Of a stretch of 43,060 nucleotides of DNA, positions 23,735 through 32,896 are shown one piece after another (the first letter of the stretch is position 1; each line of letters starts with the position of its first letter). Both the position numbers and the translations under genes were made by a program. This stretch comes from Pseudomonadota bacterium (GTDB lineage Bacteria > Pseudomonadota > Alphaproteobacteria > Acetobacterales > Acetobacteraceae): the NCBI GenBank assembly GCA_021780935.1, contig JAJXXT010000156.1, positions 1-43,060 of the forward strand, written 5' to 3'. The notes beneath the pieces are model-generated. The model searched no databases. It had not been told where the DNA came from and saw only the letters and a program-made list of their open reading frames with translations.

Positions 23735-25588
23735 CTAGGCCCCCGTGAACGGACCGGCATGGGATTGCGCGCGACGCAGCGTCGTCACGCGGGCATGGGC
23801 GTCGATCTCCGCGGCGATGAAGCTGGCGGTGATCGGCGAGCCGTCATAGTGCAGCACCCGCACCAGGCGGGCGGGGTCGATATCCTCCTCGACCATCAGC
23901 AGGCTGCGCAGCTGCGCGTCGCGGTTCTGCTCGACGACGAAGACACGCTCGTGCTCCTGGACAAAACGTTTCACATCCGCATGAAAGGGAAAGGCGCGGA
24001 TGCGCAGTGCATCGACCGCGACGCCGCTGGCGGCGAGCAGCTCCAGCGCCTCGTCCATCGCGGGCGCGGTCGAGCCGTAATAGATCACGCCGAGCCTCGC
24101 ACCACCGGCCGCGTCACGGCGCACCGGCGCCGGCACCAGGCTGCGCGCCGTGGTGAATTTCTTCAGCAGCCGCTCCATGTTGTCGCGATAGGCATCGCCC
24201 TCCTCGGTGTAGCGGGCGTAGCGGTCGCGCGAGGTGCCGCGGGTGAAGAAGGAGCCCTTGGTGGGGTGCGTGCCAGGCCAGGTGCGCCACGGGATACCAT
24301 CGCCATCGACATCGAGATAGCGACCGAAATCCCGGCCGGACTCCAGCATCTCCGCGGTCATCACCTTGCCGCGATCCATGCGCCGGTCATCGTCCCACGC
24401 CAGCGGCTCCACCAGGCGCTCGTTCATGCCGATATCGAGATCGAGCAGCACGAAGACCGGCGTCTGCAGCCGGTCGGCGAGATCGAAGGCCGTGGCCCCC
24501 ATCTCGAAGCACTCTCGCGGGTCCTCGGGAAACAGCAGCACGTGCTTGGTGTCGCCGTGCGAGGCATAGGCGCAGGCGAGAACGTCGCATTGCTGCGTGC
24601 GGGTGGGCATGCCGGTCGAGGGGCCGGCGCGCTGCACATCGAAGATCACCGCGGGGATCTCGGCGAAATAGGCGAGGCCGAGGAACTCCTGCATCAGCGA
24701 AATGCCCGGCCCGGAGGTGGCGGTGAAGGCGCGCGCGCCGTTCCAGCCGGCGCCGATGACCATACCGATCGAGGCCAGCTCGTCCTCCGCCTGGACGATC
24801 GCGTAGCGCTTTTCCTTCGTTACGGGGTCGGTGCGAAACCGCGCGCACCAGCGCTGATAGGCCTCGGCCAGCGAGGTGGACGGCGTGATCGGGTACCAGG
24901 CGCAGGCCGTCGCCCCGCCATAGACCGCGCCGAGGGCCGCCGCCGAGTTGCCTTCGAGAAAGATGCGCTCGCCCACCTTGTCGGAGCGGCGCACCGTGAG
25001 CCCGATCGGGCAGGGCAGCGATTTCTCCGCGTGCGCGCGGCCGAGCCGGAAGGCATGCACGTTCGGCGCGATGAGTTTTTCCTTGGCACGGAATTGCTCG
25101 GCGAGGAGCTGCTCCACCACCTCCGGCTCGATATCGAGCAGTGCCGAGAGCGCGCCGACATAGATGATGTTCTTGAACAACTGGCGCTGGCGCGGGTCGG
25201 TGTATTCGGCGTTGCAGATCGAGGTGAGCGGCAGGCCGAGCACGGTGATGTCGTCGCGGAACTTCCCTGCCGGCAGCGGGCGCGTGCTGTCGTAGAACAG
25301 ATACCCGCCGGGGACGATGCCGGCGATATCACGGTCCCAGGTCTGCGGGTTCATCGCCACCATGAGGTCGGTGCCGGCGCGGGCGCCGAGATGCCCGGCC
25401 TCCGACACGCGCACCTCATACCAGGTCGGCAGCCCCTGGATGTTGGAGGGAAAGATGTTGCGCGGCGTCGCCGGCACACCCATGCGGATGACCGACTGCG
25501 CGAACAGCCGGTTGGCCGAGGCCGAGCCCGAGCCGTTGACGTTGGCGAACTTGACGACGAAGTCGTTGACGCGAGGCTGGGGTTTCAT
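23735..25588 (-). CDS. korA: 2-oxoacid:acceptor oxidoreductase, fused gamma-alpha subunit
   Basis: A 617-residue fusion. The N-terminal 195 residues form the gamma domain (FANVNGSGSASANRLFAQS; GLPTWYEVRVSEAGHLGAR). From about residue 210 the alpha domain follows, with WYPITPSTSLAEAYQ, ATSGPGISLMQEFLG and QRAGPSTGMPTRTQQCD, and a C-terminal domain with FVVEQNRDAQLRSLL. Such fusions are typical of KorA-type 2-oxoglutarate oxidoreductases. The ATG at 25588 overlaps the TGA of the upstream Fe-S/FAD gene (ATGA), so translation is coupled. Which 2-oxoacid is used cannot be settled by eye. Confidence 0.9.
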   Translation of the reverse strand: MKPQPRVNDFVVKFANVNGSGSASANRLFAQSVIRMGVPATPRNIFPSNIQGLPTWYEVRVSEAGHLGARAGTDLMVAMNPQTWDRDIAGIVPGGYLFYDSTRPLPAGKFRDDITVLGLPLTSICNAEYTDPRQRQLFKNIIYVGALSALLDIEPEVVEQLLAEQFRAKEKLIAPNVHAFRLGRAHAEKSLPCPIGLTVRRSDKVGERIFLEGNSAAALGAVYGGATACAWYPITPSTSLAEAYQRWCARFRTDPVTKEKRYAIVQAEDELASIGMVIGAGWNGARAFTATSGPGISLMQEFLGLAYFAEIPAVIFDVQRAGPSTGMPTRTQQCDVLACAYASHGDTKHVLLFPEDPRECFEMGATAFDLADRLQTPVFVLLDLDIGMNERLVEPLAWDDDRRMDRGKVMTAEMLESGRDFGRYLDVDGDGIPWRTWPGTHPTKGSFFTRGTSRDRYARYTEEGDAYRDNMERLLKKFTTARSLVPAPVRRDAAGGARLGVIYYGSTAPAMDEALELLAASGVAVDALRIRAFPFHADVKRFVQEHERVFVVEQNRDAQLRSLLMVEEDIDPARLVRVLHYDGSPITASFIAAEIDAHARVTTLRRAQSHAGPFTGA

Positions 25589-27396
25589 GCGGCGACCGTC
25601 TCCGCCCTGGGGGTGATAGGCGGCGGCCTCGTGCCGAGCTGGGCGATGTCGAGCAGGAAGCGCTGCATGTCCCAGGCACCGGTGGGGCAGCGCTCGGCGC
25701 AGAGGCCGCAATGCAGGCAGACATCCTCGTCCTTGACCATCAGGCGGCCGGTCTTCAGCCCGTCGGCCACCTGCAGGTCCTGCGACAGGTTCAGCGCCGG
25801 TGCGTTGAGGTTCTGGCGTAGTACCGCCTCATCGGCGTCGGCGGTGAAAGTAATGCAGTCCACGGGGCAGATATCGACGCAGGCGTCGCACTCGATGCAC
25901 AGCTTCGGCTCGAAGACTGTCTGGATGTCGCAGTTGAGGCAGCGCTGCGCCTCCTTGAACGCGAGGTCGAGGTCGAAGCCGAGCTCCACTTCCGCACCGA
26001 TATCGGAGAGCGCGAGGGACTTCTCGCGGTGCGGCACCTTGTAGCGCAGGTCGATGGCGACGGCGTTGTCATAGCTCCACTCGTGGATGCCCATCTTCTG
26101 CGAAACCAGCGTCACGTCGGGTGGCGGGCGGCGGGCGACGTCGGCGCCGGACAGCAGCAGGTCGATCGAGATCGCCGCCTGGTGCGCGTGCGCCACCGCC
26201 CAGATGATGTTCTTGGGCCCGAACGCCGCGTCGCCGCCGAAAAACACGTTGGGGATGGTGGACTGCATCGTCGTCTCATCGACGACGGGCATGCCCCAGC
26301 GGTCGAACTCGAGTCCGATATCGCGCTCGATCCAGGGAAAGGCGTTTTCCTGCCCGACCGCGACCAGCACGTCGTCGCACGGGATCTCGACATCGGGCTC
26401 GCCGGTGGGAACGAGCCGGCGGCGGCCGCCAGCATCGTGCTCGGCGCGCACCTTCTGGAAGCGCATGCCGGTGAGCTGCCCGGCATCATGCAGGAACGCC
26501 AGCGGAACGAGATAGTTGAGGATCGGGATATCCTCGCCCATCGCGTCCTCCTTTTCCCACGGCGAGGCCTTCATTTCCTCGAAGCCGGAGCGGACCACCA
26601 CGGTCACGCTGTCGCCGCCGAGCCGGCGGGCGGAGCGGCAGCAATCCATCGCGGTGTTGCCGCCGCCGAGCACGATCACCCGCCGGCCGATCGAGGTCGT
26701 GTGGCCGAACGAGACGGAGGCCAGCCAGTCGATGCCGAGATGGATGCGCGCCACCGCCTCCACCCGGCCGGGGATCTCGAGGTCGCGCCCGCGCGGCGCG
26801 CCGGAGCCCACGAAGATCGCATCGAACCCCTCGGCGAGCAGCGCCTTCAGCGAGCCGATGCGCTCGCCGGTGCGCGTCTCGACGCCGAGGGCAGTGATGT
26901 AGCCGACCTCCTCGTCGATCACGGATTCGGGCAGGCGGAAACGCGGGATCTGGCTGCGGATGAAGCCGCCGAGCTGCTTCTCGCCCTCAAAGACCGTGAC
27001 AGCATAGCCGGCCGTGACGAGGTCGCGCGCGACCGCCAGGCTCGCCGGCCCGGCACCGACGCAGGCGACGCGCCTTCCGTTGCGCGGCGCGGGATGCGGC
27101 ATGCGGTGCGCGACATCGCCCTTGTTGTCGGCCGCGACCCGCTTGAGCCGGCAGATCGCCACCGGCTCCTCCTCGACACGGCCGCGGCGGCACGCGGGCT
27201 CGCAGGGCCGGTCGCAGGTGCGGCCGAGAATGCCGGGAAAGACGTTGGAATGCCAGTTGACCATGTAGGCGTCGGCATGGCGGCCAGCGGCGATCAGGCG
27301 GATGTAATGGGGCACCGGCGTATGCGCGGGGCAGGCCCATTGGCAATCCACGACCTTGTGAAAGAAGGCCGGATTGCTGACGTCAGTCGGCTGCAC
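25585..27396 (-). CDS. GltD-like FAD/NAD(P)/Fe-S subunit of the 2-oxoacid oxidoreductase
   Basis: 603 residues starting at GTG 27396, six bases after AAGGGAG. The N-terminal part has the Cys set of GltD/NfnB proteins (CQWAC, CDRPCEPAC, ICRLKR; Cys18 to Cys82). Two Rossmann folds follow for FAD (CVGAGPASL) and NAD(P) (VIVLGGGNTAMDC). The C-terminus has two 4Fe-4S ferredoxin motifs (CIECDACVDICP and CLHCGLCAERCP). It is the first gene of an operon with korA and korB. It probably links electrons of the 2-oxoacid reaction to NAD(P), as suggested for a three-gene kor operon of Thauera aromatica (recalled, not checked). An upstream in-frame extension to 27591 looks non-coding. Confidence 0.85.
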   Translation of the reverse strand: MQPTDVSNPAFFHKVVDCQWACPAHTPVPHYIRLIAAGRHADAYMVNWHSNVFPGILGRTCDRPCEPACRRGRVEEEPVAICRLKRVAADNKGDVAHRMPHPAPRNGRRVACVGAGPASLAVARDLVTAGYAVTVFEGEKQLGGFIRSQIPRFRLPESVIDEEVGYITALGVETRTGERIGSLKALLAEGFDAIFVGSGAPRGRDLEIPGRVEAVARIHLGIDWLASVSFGHTTSIGRRVIVLGGGNTAMDCCRSARRLGGDSVTVVVRSGFEEMKASPWEKEDAMGEDIPILNYLVPLAFLHDAGQLTGMRFQKVRAEHDAGGRRRLVPTGEPDVEIPCDDVLVAVGQENAFPWIERDIGLEFDRWGMPVVDETTMQSTIPNVFFGGDAAFGPKNIIWAVAHAHQAAISIDLLLSGADVARRPPPDVTLVSQKMGIHEWSYDNAVAIDLRYKVPHREKSLALSDIGAEVELGFDLDLAFKEAQRCLNCDIQTVFEPKLCIECDACVDICPVDCITFTADADEAVLRQNLNAPALNLSQDLQVADGLKTGRLMVKDEDVCLHCGLCAERCPTGAWDMQRFLLDIAQLGTRPPPITPRAETVAA

Positions 27397-27517
27397 GGCA
27401 ACTCCCTTATGCGTCCTGCTTTCGGACGTCTCGCTTGGACGGTGGGGAGTATGCCACCCGCCGGCCGAGGCCGGTAGGGGGCTGGACCCGACGGGCGCGC
27501 GCGGCGAACATGCGCCG

Positions 27518-28399
27518 ATGCGCAAGCTTCTCGTTCTGCTGCTCGTCCTCGCCGCCTCGCCCGCCGCCGCCGCGACGCTCAAGATCTCCACCTGGAACCT
27601 GGAATGGCTGACCCTGCGCCAAGCGGGCGCGCCGGGCCTGCCGGCCGACGTCCGTCCTCGCCGGCCCGGCGACTGGACCGCGCTCGCAGGCTATGCCCGC
27701 CGGCTCGATGCCGATGTCGTCGCCTTTCAGGAGGTGGACGGCAAGGCGCCGGCGGCAAGGCTGTTCCCGCCCGCAAGCTACAATCTGGCGGTGACGCATG
27801 ACCGCACGGCGCTGCGCGTGGGCTTCGCCATCCGTCGCGGCATCACCTTCCGGCAGAACCCGGACGTTACTTCGCTGGTGCCCTACAGGCATGCCCGATA
27901 TCCGCTGCGCAGCGGTGCCGACGTCACGCTCATGCTCGGCGGCCAGCGGTTGCGGTTGCTCGCCGTGCACCTCAAGGCCGGGTGCTGGTATCGGGATATC
28001 TATTCGCGCAAATACGCCTGCCGGACGCTGGCCCGCCAGATTCCAGGGCTGCGCCGTTGGATCGCGGCGCGTGACGCCCATGGCACGCCCTTCGTCGTGC
28101 TCGGCGACTTCAACCGGGTGATGGATGGCACCGACCGGTTTCACCGCGCGATGGACCCCTTTTTCAGCCAGCGCCACCAGGGCCTTTCCGGCAAGGCCCT
28201 GCTGCGCGCCGATGCCGGCCTCGAAAATCCGTGCTGGGGCGGCGGGCATTTCACCGATCATGTGTTCCTGGGCGGCCCGGCGCGCGGCCGGCTGGTGGCG
28301 CACAGCTTGCGCGTGATGGTCTATCGGCAGACCAATCCCGCCTGGAAGGACCGGCTTTCCGACCATTGCCCGGTCTCGATCCAGCTCAACGTGCCGTAG
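27518..28399 (+). CDS. Secreted endonuclease/exonuclease/phosphatase-fold protein
   Basis: A 293-residue protein with an N-terminal signal peptide ([19 protein letters not shown]). The EEP fold is marked by ISTWNLEWL, the metal-binding Glu in [21 protein letters not shown], and the C-terminal SDHCPVSI with the catalytic Asp-His. The enzyme is exported, so its substrate would be extracellular or periplasmic nucleic acid or a phosphoester. Four Cys in pairs ([25 protein letters not shown]) may form disulfides. It diverges from the kor operon and precedes the SDR gene by 13 bases. Confidence 0.85.
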   Translation: MRKLLVLLLVLAASPAAAATLKISTWNLEWLTLRQAGAPGLPADVRPRRPGDWTALAGYARRLDADVVAFQEVDGKAPAARLFPPASYNLAVTHDRTALRVGFAIRRGITFRQNPDVTSLVPYRHARYPLRSGADVTLMLGGQRLRLLAVHLKAGCWYRDIYSRKYACRTLARQIPGLRRWIAARDAHGTPFVVLGDFNRVMDGTDRFHRAMDPFFSQRHQGLSGKALLRADAGLENPCWGGGHFTDHVFLGGPARGRLVAHSLRVMVYRQTNPAWKDRLSDHCPVSIQLNVP

Positions 28400-28412
28400 G
28401 GAGGCGACGAGG

Positions 28413-29165
28413 ATGACACTGACAGTCCTGGTGACAGGGGCATCGGCCGGGTTCGGCATGACGATCGCCCGCCGCTTCGTGCGCGACGGGCATCGGGTGA
28501 TCGCCACGGCGCGGCGGGCGGACCGGTTGCGCAGTTTCGCTGATGAGCTGGGGCCGGCGCTGCTGCCCTTCCCGCTCGATGTCACGGATGAAGCCGCCGT
28601 GGCGGGCCTGCCGGAATCGCTGCCCGCGGCATGGCGGGAGGTGGACGTGCTGGTGAACAATGCCGGCCTCGCACTCGGGCTCGACCCGTCCTACCGCGCC
28701 AAACTGTCAGACTGGGAGACGATGCTCGCGACCAATGTCGCGGGGGTGATGCGCATGACGCACGCGCTGCTGCCGGGCATGGTGGCGCGCAACCGGGGCC
28801 ATATCGTGAATCTGTCCAGCACCGCCGCGATCTATCCGTATCCCGGCGGGCATATCTATGGTGCCTCCAAGGCGTTCGTGACCCAGTTCAGCCTCAACCT
28901 GAAGGCGGATCTCGTCGGCACCCAGGTGCGGGTGACGGATCTGGAGCCGGGGCTGGTCGGCGGTACCGAGTTCAGCGCCGTGCGCTTCGGCGACGCGGCG
29001 CGCGCCGCCGCCGTCTATGCCGGCACGACGCCGCTCTCGCCCGAGGATATCGCCGAGGCGGTGGCCTGGGTGGTGAACCTGCCCGCCCATGTGAACATCA
29101 ACCGACTGGAGATGATGCCGACCTGCCAGGCTAGCGGGCCGCTGGTGGTCAAGCGCCGGGAATGA
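28413..29165 (+). CDS. Short-chain dehydrogenase/reductase (YdfG-like)
   Basis: A 250-residue classical SDR with the NAD(P)-binding TGASAGFG (8-15), NNAG (82-85) and catalytic Ser135/136, Tyr149 and Lys153 (YGASK). ATARR at 31-35 suggests NADP. Overall pattern, including DLEPGLVGGTEFSAVRF and VNLPAHVNINRLEMMPT, resembles YdfG, which oxidises 3-hydroxy acids and serine or allo-threonine. Its 3' end overlaps the convergent glycosyltransferase gene by 17 bases. Confidence 0.9.
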   Translation: MTLTVLVTGASAGFGMTIARRFVRDGHRVIATARRADRLRSFADELGPALLPFPLDVTDEAAVAGLPESLPAAWREVDVLVNNAGLALGLDPSYRAKLSDWETMLATNVAGVMRMTHALLPGMVARNRGHIVNLSSTAAIYPYPGGHIYGASKAFVTQFSLNLKADLVGTQVRVTDLEPGLVGGTEFSAVRFGDAARAAAVYAGTTPLSPEDIAEAVAWVVNLPAHVNINRLEMMPTCQASGPLVVKRRE

Positions 29166-30090
29166 GGGCGGCGAGCACGGCGGCGACGGGGATCGCCGCC
29201 ATGCTCGCCGCACCATGGTCCTGCGCCCGGATGATGGTGTTGACGGCACACCACGGCGCTAATTTCGCAGGGGCCGTGGGGCCGAACAGCGACACCAGGG
29301 GGATATCGGCCGCCGCCAGCATGTGCCCGCCCCCGCAATCGCCGGCCACGCCCCCGGCGCAGCGCGCGGCGAGCGCGATGGTCAGCTCCGGGCCAGCGGG
29401 CGGCACCGCCTGCAGCGGCATCGCCGCCTCCGGCACGGCCGCGTGGAAGGCGCCGACGAGATCGGCCTCGGCGGGGCCGGCGATGGCGACGGGCTGGATG
29501 CCGCGCTCCGCCAGCGCCCGCGCGAGCTCGATATGGCAGGCGAGCGGCCAGGCCTTGTGCCGCCCGCCGGCGCCCAGCACCAGCGCCACCCGGCGGGCCT
29601 CGCCCGGCAGCAGCGCCTCGGCCTGGGCGCGCGCGGCCGCGGGCAGCGCAACGGCGCCGGTGGCGTCCGGCTTCCGGCCGGTCGCCAGCTCCAGAAGGAG
29701 GAGCAGCCGTTCTACCACACGACGCGGGCGGGCACCGGACGGCCACCGGTCCGAGAGCCAGTAGCCGGCGGCAGCGGTGACGAAGCGGCGCGGGCGCAGC
29801 AGGCGCAGCGCCAGCGTGGTGCCGACATGCGCCTGGGTGTCGATCAGCAGGTCGAGCCGCGTCCCCAGCGCGCGGTGCAGCGCCAGGCCCGTGCCGGTGT
29901 GCTCCAGCACCCGGTCGAGCAGACCCGGCATCAGCGGCGCCAGTGCCGAGGCATAGGCCGAGTGCCCGTCGCCGGCGATCCAGGTGAGTTCGGCGTCGGG
30001 AAAGCCGCGACGCAGGGCGCGCACGAAGGGCAGCTTGATCAGCCCGTCGCCCACCAGATCCAGCCCGACATAGACGCCGACGCGCTGCAT
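29149..30090 (-). CDS. Glycosyltransferase family 9 (heptosyltransferase-like)
   Basis: A 313-residue GT-B enzyme. The N-terminal domain has YVGLDLVGDGLIKLPFVRALRRGFPDAELTW, a GT9 start, and the C-terminal domain has VALVLGAGGRHKAWPL, AIAGPAEADL and GDCGGGHMLAAADIPLVSLFGPT, the nucleotide-sugar-binding region of heptosyltransferases. The usual Asp-Ser-Gly before the His is replaced by CGGG. It probably adds a heptose or similar sugar to lipopolysaccharide core. No other LPS genes flank it, apart from an MsbA-like exporter about 1 kb away. Confidence 0.85.
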   Translation of the reverse strand: MQRVGVYVGLDLVGDGLIKLPFVRALRRGFPDAELTWIAGDGHSAYASALAPLMPGLLDRVLEHTGTGLALHRALGTRLDLLIDTQAHVGTTLALRLLRPRRFVTAAAGYWLSDRWPSGARPRRVVERLLLLLELATGRKPDATGAVALPAAARAQAEALLPGEARRVALVLGAGGRHKAWPLACHIELARALAERGIQPVAIAGPAEADLVGAFHAAVPEAAMPLQAVPPAGPELTIALAARCAGGVAGDCGGGHMLAAADIPLVSLFGPTAPAKLAPWCAVNTIIRAQDHGAASMAAIPVAAVLAALIPGA

Positions 30091-30160
30091 GGCGCAGGGC
30101 TAACGGAGGCCGCAGGGTTCGGCCAGCCCCCCTCCGCCCGCCAGCCTGCATCCACAAATT

Positions 30161-30202
30161 GGTATGATGACGCGGTGCCAAACGGACCTTTCGCATCATA
30201 CC
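30161..30202. promoter_or_regulatory. Perfect 9-bp inverted repeat, candidate operator
   Basis: GGTATGATG (30161-30169) and CATCATACC (30194-30202) are exact inverted copies separated by 24 bases. They lie between divergent genes, 53 bases before the flavin-binding protein gene. The half-site resembles those bound by GntR-family regulators; no such regulator is in the window. Confidence 0.5.
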
Positions 30203-30254
30203 GCTCCTGTTCCACTGGTCCCACACCGAGGATTTCGCACAGAGGGTTTTCCGC

Positions 30255-30977
30255 GTGAGCACCAGCACCGAGAGTTTCCCGACCAGCAAGCGCAACCGCG
30301 TCGTCCGCCGCCCGATGCGCGGCCATTACGACAAGGCGACGGCTTACGGCATTCTGGATGCGGCGCTGCTCTGCCACATCGCCTATGTCATCGACGGGCA
30401 GCCCTACTGCACACCGACCTCGTTCTGGCGCGACGGCGACCGTCTCTACTGGCACGGTTCCTCCGCCAGCCGGATGATCCGCAACCAGGGACAGGGGCTG
30501 CCGGTCTGCCTCACCGTCACGCACATGGACGCGATCGTGCTGGCGCGCTGCGGCTTCAACCACTCGGTGAACTACCGCGCCGTGATGGCCTATGGCACCG
30601 CGCACCTGATCAACGACGCCGAGGAGAAGCTGGCGCTGATGGACCGCTTCCTGGAGCGTTTCTTTCCCGGCCGCGCCGCGCTGATGCGCAAGCCCACGAA
30701 GCAGGAGATCAAGGCCACCAGCTTCATCGGCATGGAGATCGAGCAGGCCTCGGCCAAGATCCGCGACCTGCACGTGCACGACGAGGAGGCGGATTACGCG
30801 GTGCCGGCCTGGACCGCGCTGCTGCCGGTGCGCACGGTGCTGGGCGAGATCGAGGAATGCCCGCGGCAGATGCCGGGGGTGAAAAAACCGCACGGCATGA
30901 AAGGCTACGTCGCCGGGAGGGCGATGGACGAGATTTTCGCCGAGGCCTATCGCGAATACGACAAGGTCGCCGGCTGA
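30255..30977 (+). CDS. Pyridoxamine 5'-phosphate oxidase-like flavin-binding protein
   Basis: A 240-residue split-barrel protein of the NimA/PNPOx-like group: RGHYDKATAYGILDAALLCHIAYVIDGQPYCTPTSFWRDGDRLYWHGSS is the FMN-binding N-terminal pattern, followed by CLTVTHMDAIVLARCGFNHSVNYRAVMAYG. Members bind FMN or heme and reduce small molecules; nitroimidazole reductases are known relatives. The start is GTG 30255 with AGAGGG nine bases upstream. A perfect inverted repeat upstream suggests that it is regulated on its own. Confidence 0.87.
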   Translation: MSTSTESFPTSKRNRVVRRPMRGHYDKATAYGILDAALLCHIAYVIDGQPYCTPTSFWRDGDRLYWHGSSASRMIRNQGQGLPVCLTVTHMDAIVLARCGFNHSVNYRAVMAYGTAHLINDAEEKLALMDRFLERFFPGRAALMRKPTKQEIKATSFIGMEIEQASAKIRDLHVHDEEADYAVPAWTALLPVRTVLGEIEECPRQMPGVKKPHGMKGYVAGRAMDEIFAEAYREYDKVAG

Positions 30978-31069
30978 GCGGCGCCTCGGCGGGCGCCGCG
31001 CCGCACGAAGCGGCGCCGGCCGCTCGGCCCCGCCGTGACGCGCGGGGGCGGCGCTGCTAGACGCCGCTG

Positions 31070-32896
31070 ATGGATGCCCATCCGCCAGCACCCAAGCTGA
31101 GAGAGCCCCCGCTGACAGAGACGCCGCTGTCCGAGCGCCGCGCCGCTGCCGGCCCGCTGGTGCGCCGGCTGCTGCGCGAGCAGGTCTGGCCGCATAAGGG
31201 GCTGGTCACCGGCGTCGCCGCGCTGACGTTGCTGCTGGCGCTGGCCCAGGGCGCCTATCCGCTGGTCATCCGCCACGCCTTCAACCTGTTCGACAAGCAC
31301 GACCCCCGCATCCTGTATCAGGTGCCGGCGCTGATCATCGCCATCACCAGCATCAAGGCGCTGGCCCAGTATTTCCAGTCCATCACCGTGCAGTCGCTGG
31401 TGCTGTCCACCGTGCGCGGCCTGCAGGAGGCGATGTTCGCGCACCTGGTCCGCGCCGATCTGCACCGCGTGGAGCGCGAGGCGCCGGCGCAGCTCGCCGC
31501 GCGCTTCACGACCGACGCCAACACCATCCGCGACGCCGCGGTGCGCGCCGTCTCCGGCGCCGGGGACGCGGTGACGCTGGTGGCGCTGATCGCCTCGATG
31601 CTGTGGATGGACTGGACGCTGTGCCTGATCGCGGCCCTGCTCTACCCGCTCGCCGCCGTGCCGATCCAGCGCGTGGGCCGGCGCATCCGCAACGCCTCCG
31701 GCCGGATGCAGGCGAGCGTGGGCGACGCCTCGGCGATGCTGACCGAAAGCTTCGCCCAGGCGCGCACGGTGCGGGCCTACCGGCTGGAGGAGACCGAACT
31801 GGCGCGGGCACGCCTCACGTTCAGCACGCTGCAGCGCAACCTCATGCGCATGATCCGCACCCGCGCGGTGCTCGACCCGATGCTGGAGGTGCTGGGCGGA
31901 GCCGCGGTCGCCGCCGTGATCGGGTTTGCCGGCTGGCGCTCGGCGACCGGCGCATCGGGGCTGGGCAATTTCACCGGCTTCGTCACCGCGCTCCTGCTGG
32001 CCGCAAGGCCGATCAGGGCGCTGGGCAGCCTCAACGCCGCGATCCAGGAGGGGGTGGCGGGGCTCGCGCGCATCTTCGGCGTGATCGACGAACAGCCCGG
32101 CATCGCCGACCGGCCAGGCGCCGTGGCGCTGCCGGCGGAGCCCGGCGCGAGCGGCGGCGAAAGCGGGGCGGGCGAGGTCGTGTTCGACGACGTGCGCTTC
32201 ACTTATCCAGACGGGCGCATGGCGCTCGACGGGCTGTCGTTCCGCGCGGCACCCGGCCGGATGGTGGCGCTGGTCGGGCCCTCGGGCGGTGGCAAGTCGA
32301 CGGCCCTGGCGCTGCTGCCGCGGCTGATCGAGGCCACCGGCGGCGCGGTGCGGCTTGACGGCAGGGATGTACGGGATTTGACGCTGGCGAGCCTGCGCGA
32401 CGCGATCGCCTATGTCGGGCAGGACTCTTTGCTGTTCGACGACACCATCGCGGCCAATATCGCGATGGGCCGGCCGGGTGCCACCGAGGCCGAGATCGAG
32501 GCGGCTGCAGCGGCGGCGGCTGGCGGGTTCATCACCACCCTGCCGGAGGGGTTTCAGACCCGCGTGGGCCCGGGCGGGCAGCGGCTTTCCGGCGGTCAGC
32601 GCCAGCGCGTGGCGCTCGCCCGCGCCCTGCTGCGCGACCCCCGCGTGCTGCTGCTCGACGAGGCGACCAGCGCGCTCGACACCGAGAGCGAGGCGCTGGT
32701 GCAGGCGGCGCTGGGCCGCCTGCGGGCGGGGCGAACCACGATCGTGGTGGCGCACCGGCTGTCCACGGTGCGGGATGCCGACCTGGTGGTGGCGATGGCC
32801 GGCGGGCGTGTGGTCGAGGCGGGCACGCACGCGGCCCTGCTGCAACACGAAGGGCTCTACGCACGGCTGGTGCGTAGCCAGGCTTTATTGGCCTGA
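31070..32896 (+). CDS. MsbA-like lipid/multidrug ABC exporter (fused TM-ATPase)
   Basis: A 608-residue half-transporter. Six membrane helices occupy about 45-320, including the coupling-helix region with RVEREAPAQLAARFTTDANTIRDA. The ATPase has Walker A GPSGGGKST (from 403), the Q-loop in YVGQDSLLF, the signature LSGGQRQR (about 505), Walker B VLLLDEATS and the H-loop in VAHRLS. It should work as a homodimer in the inner membrane. MsbA-type proteins flip lipid A-core; drug or lipid exporters look alike, so the substrate is unsure. Its TGA shares one base with the ATG of the next gene. Confidence 0.88.
   Translation: MDAHPPAPKLREPPLTETPLSERRAAAGPLVRRLLREQVWPHKGLVTGVAALTLLLALAQGAYPLVIRHAFNLFDKHDPRILYQVPALIIAITSIKALAQYFQSITVQSLVLSTVRGLQEAMFAHLVRADLHRVEREAPAQLAARFTTDANTIRDAAVRAVSGAGDAVTLVALIASMLWMDWTLCLIAALLYPLAAVPIQRVGRRIRNASGRMQASVGDASAMLTESFAQARTVRAYRLEETELARARLTFSTLQRNLMRMIRTRAVLDPMLEVLGGAAVAAVIGFAGWRSATGASGLGNFTGFVTALLLAARPIRALGSLNAAIQEGVAGLARIFGVIDEQPGIADRPGAVALPAEPGASGGESGAGEVVFDDVRFTYPDGRMALDGLSFRAAPGRMVALVGPSGGGKSTALALLPRLIEATGGAVRLDGRDVRDLTLASLRDAIAYVGQDSLLFDDTIAANIAMGRPGATEAEIEAAAAAAAGGFITTLPEGFQTRVGPGGQRLSGGQRQRVALARALLRDPRVLLLDEATSALDTESEALVQAALGRLRAGRTTIVVAHRLSTVRDADLVVAMAGGRVVEAGTHAALLQHEGLYARLVRSQALLA

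Noticed and set aside
25589..25711. Longer N-terminus for the gamma-alpha oxidoreductase subunit
   Set aside because: The extra 41 residues are His/Arg-rich and lie over the ferredoxin motifs of the overlapping upstream gene; ATG 25588 gives the normal family start.
21743..26044. Very long plus-strand open frame of 1433 codons
   Set aside because: It is the antisense shadow of the glycosyltransferase and kor genes. Its translation is rich in Arg, His, Asp and Ala with no domain, as expected from GC-rich reverse complements.
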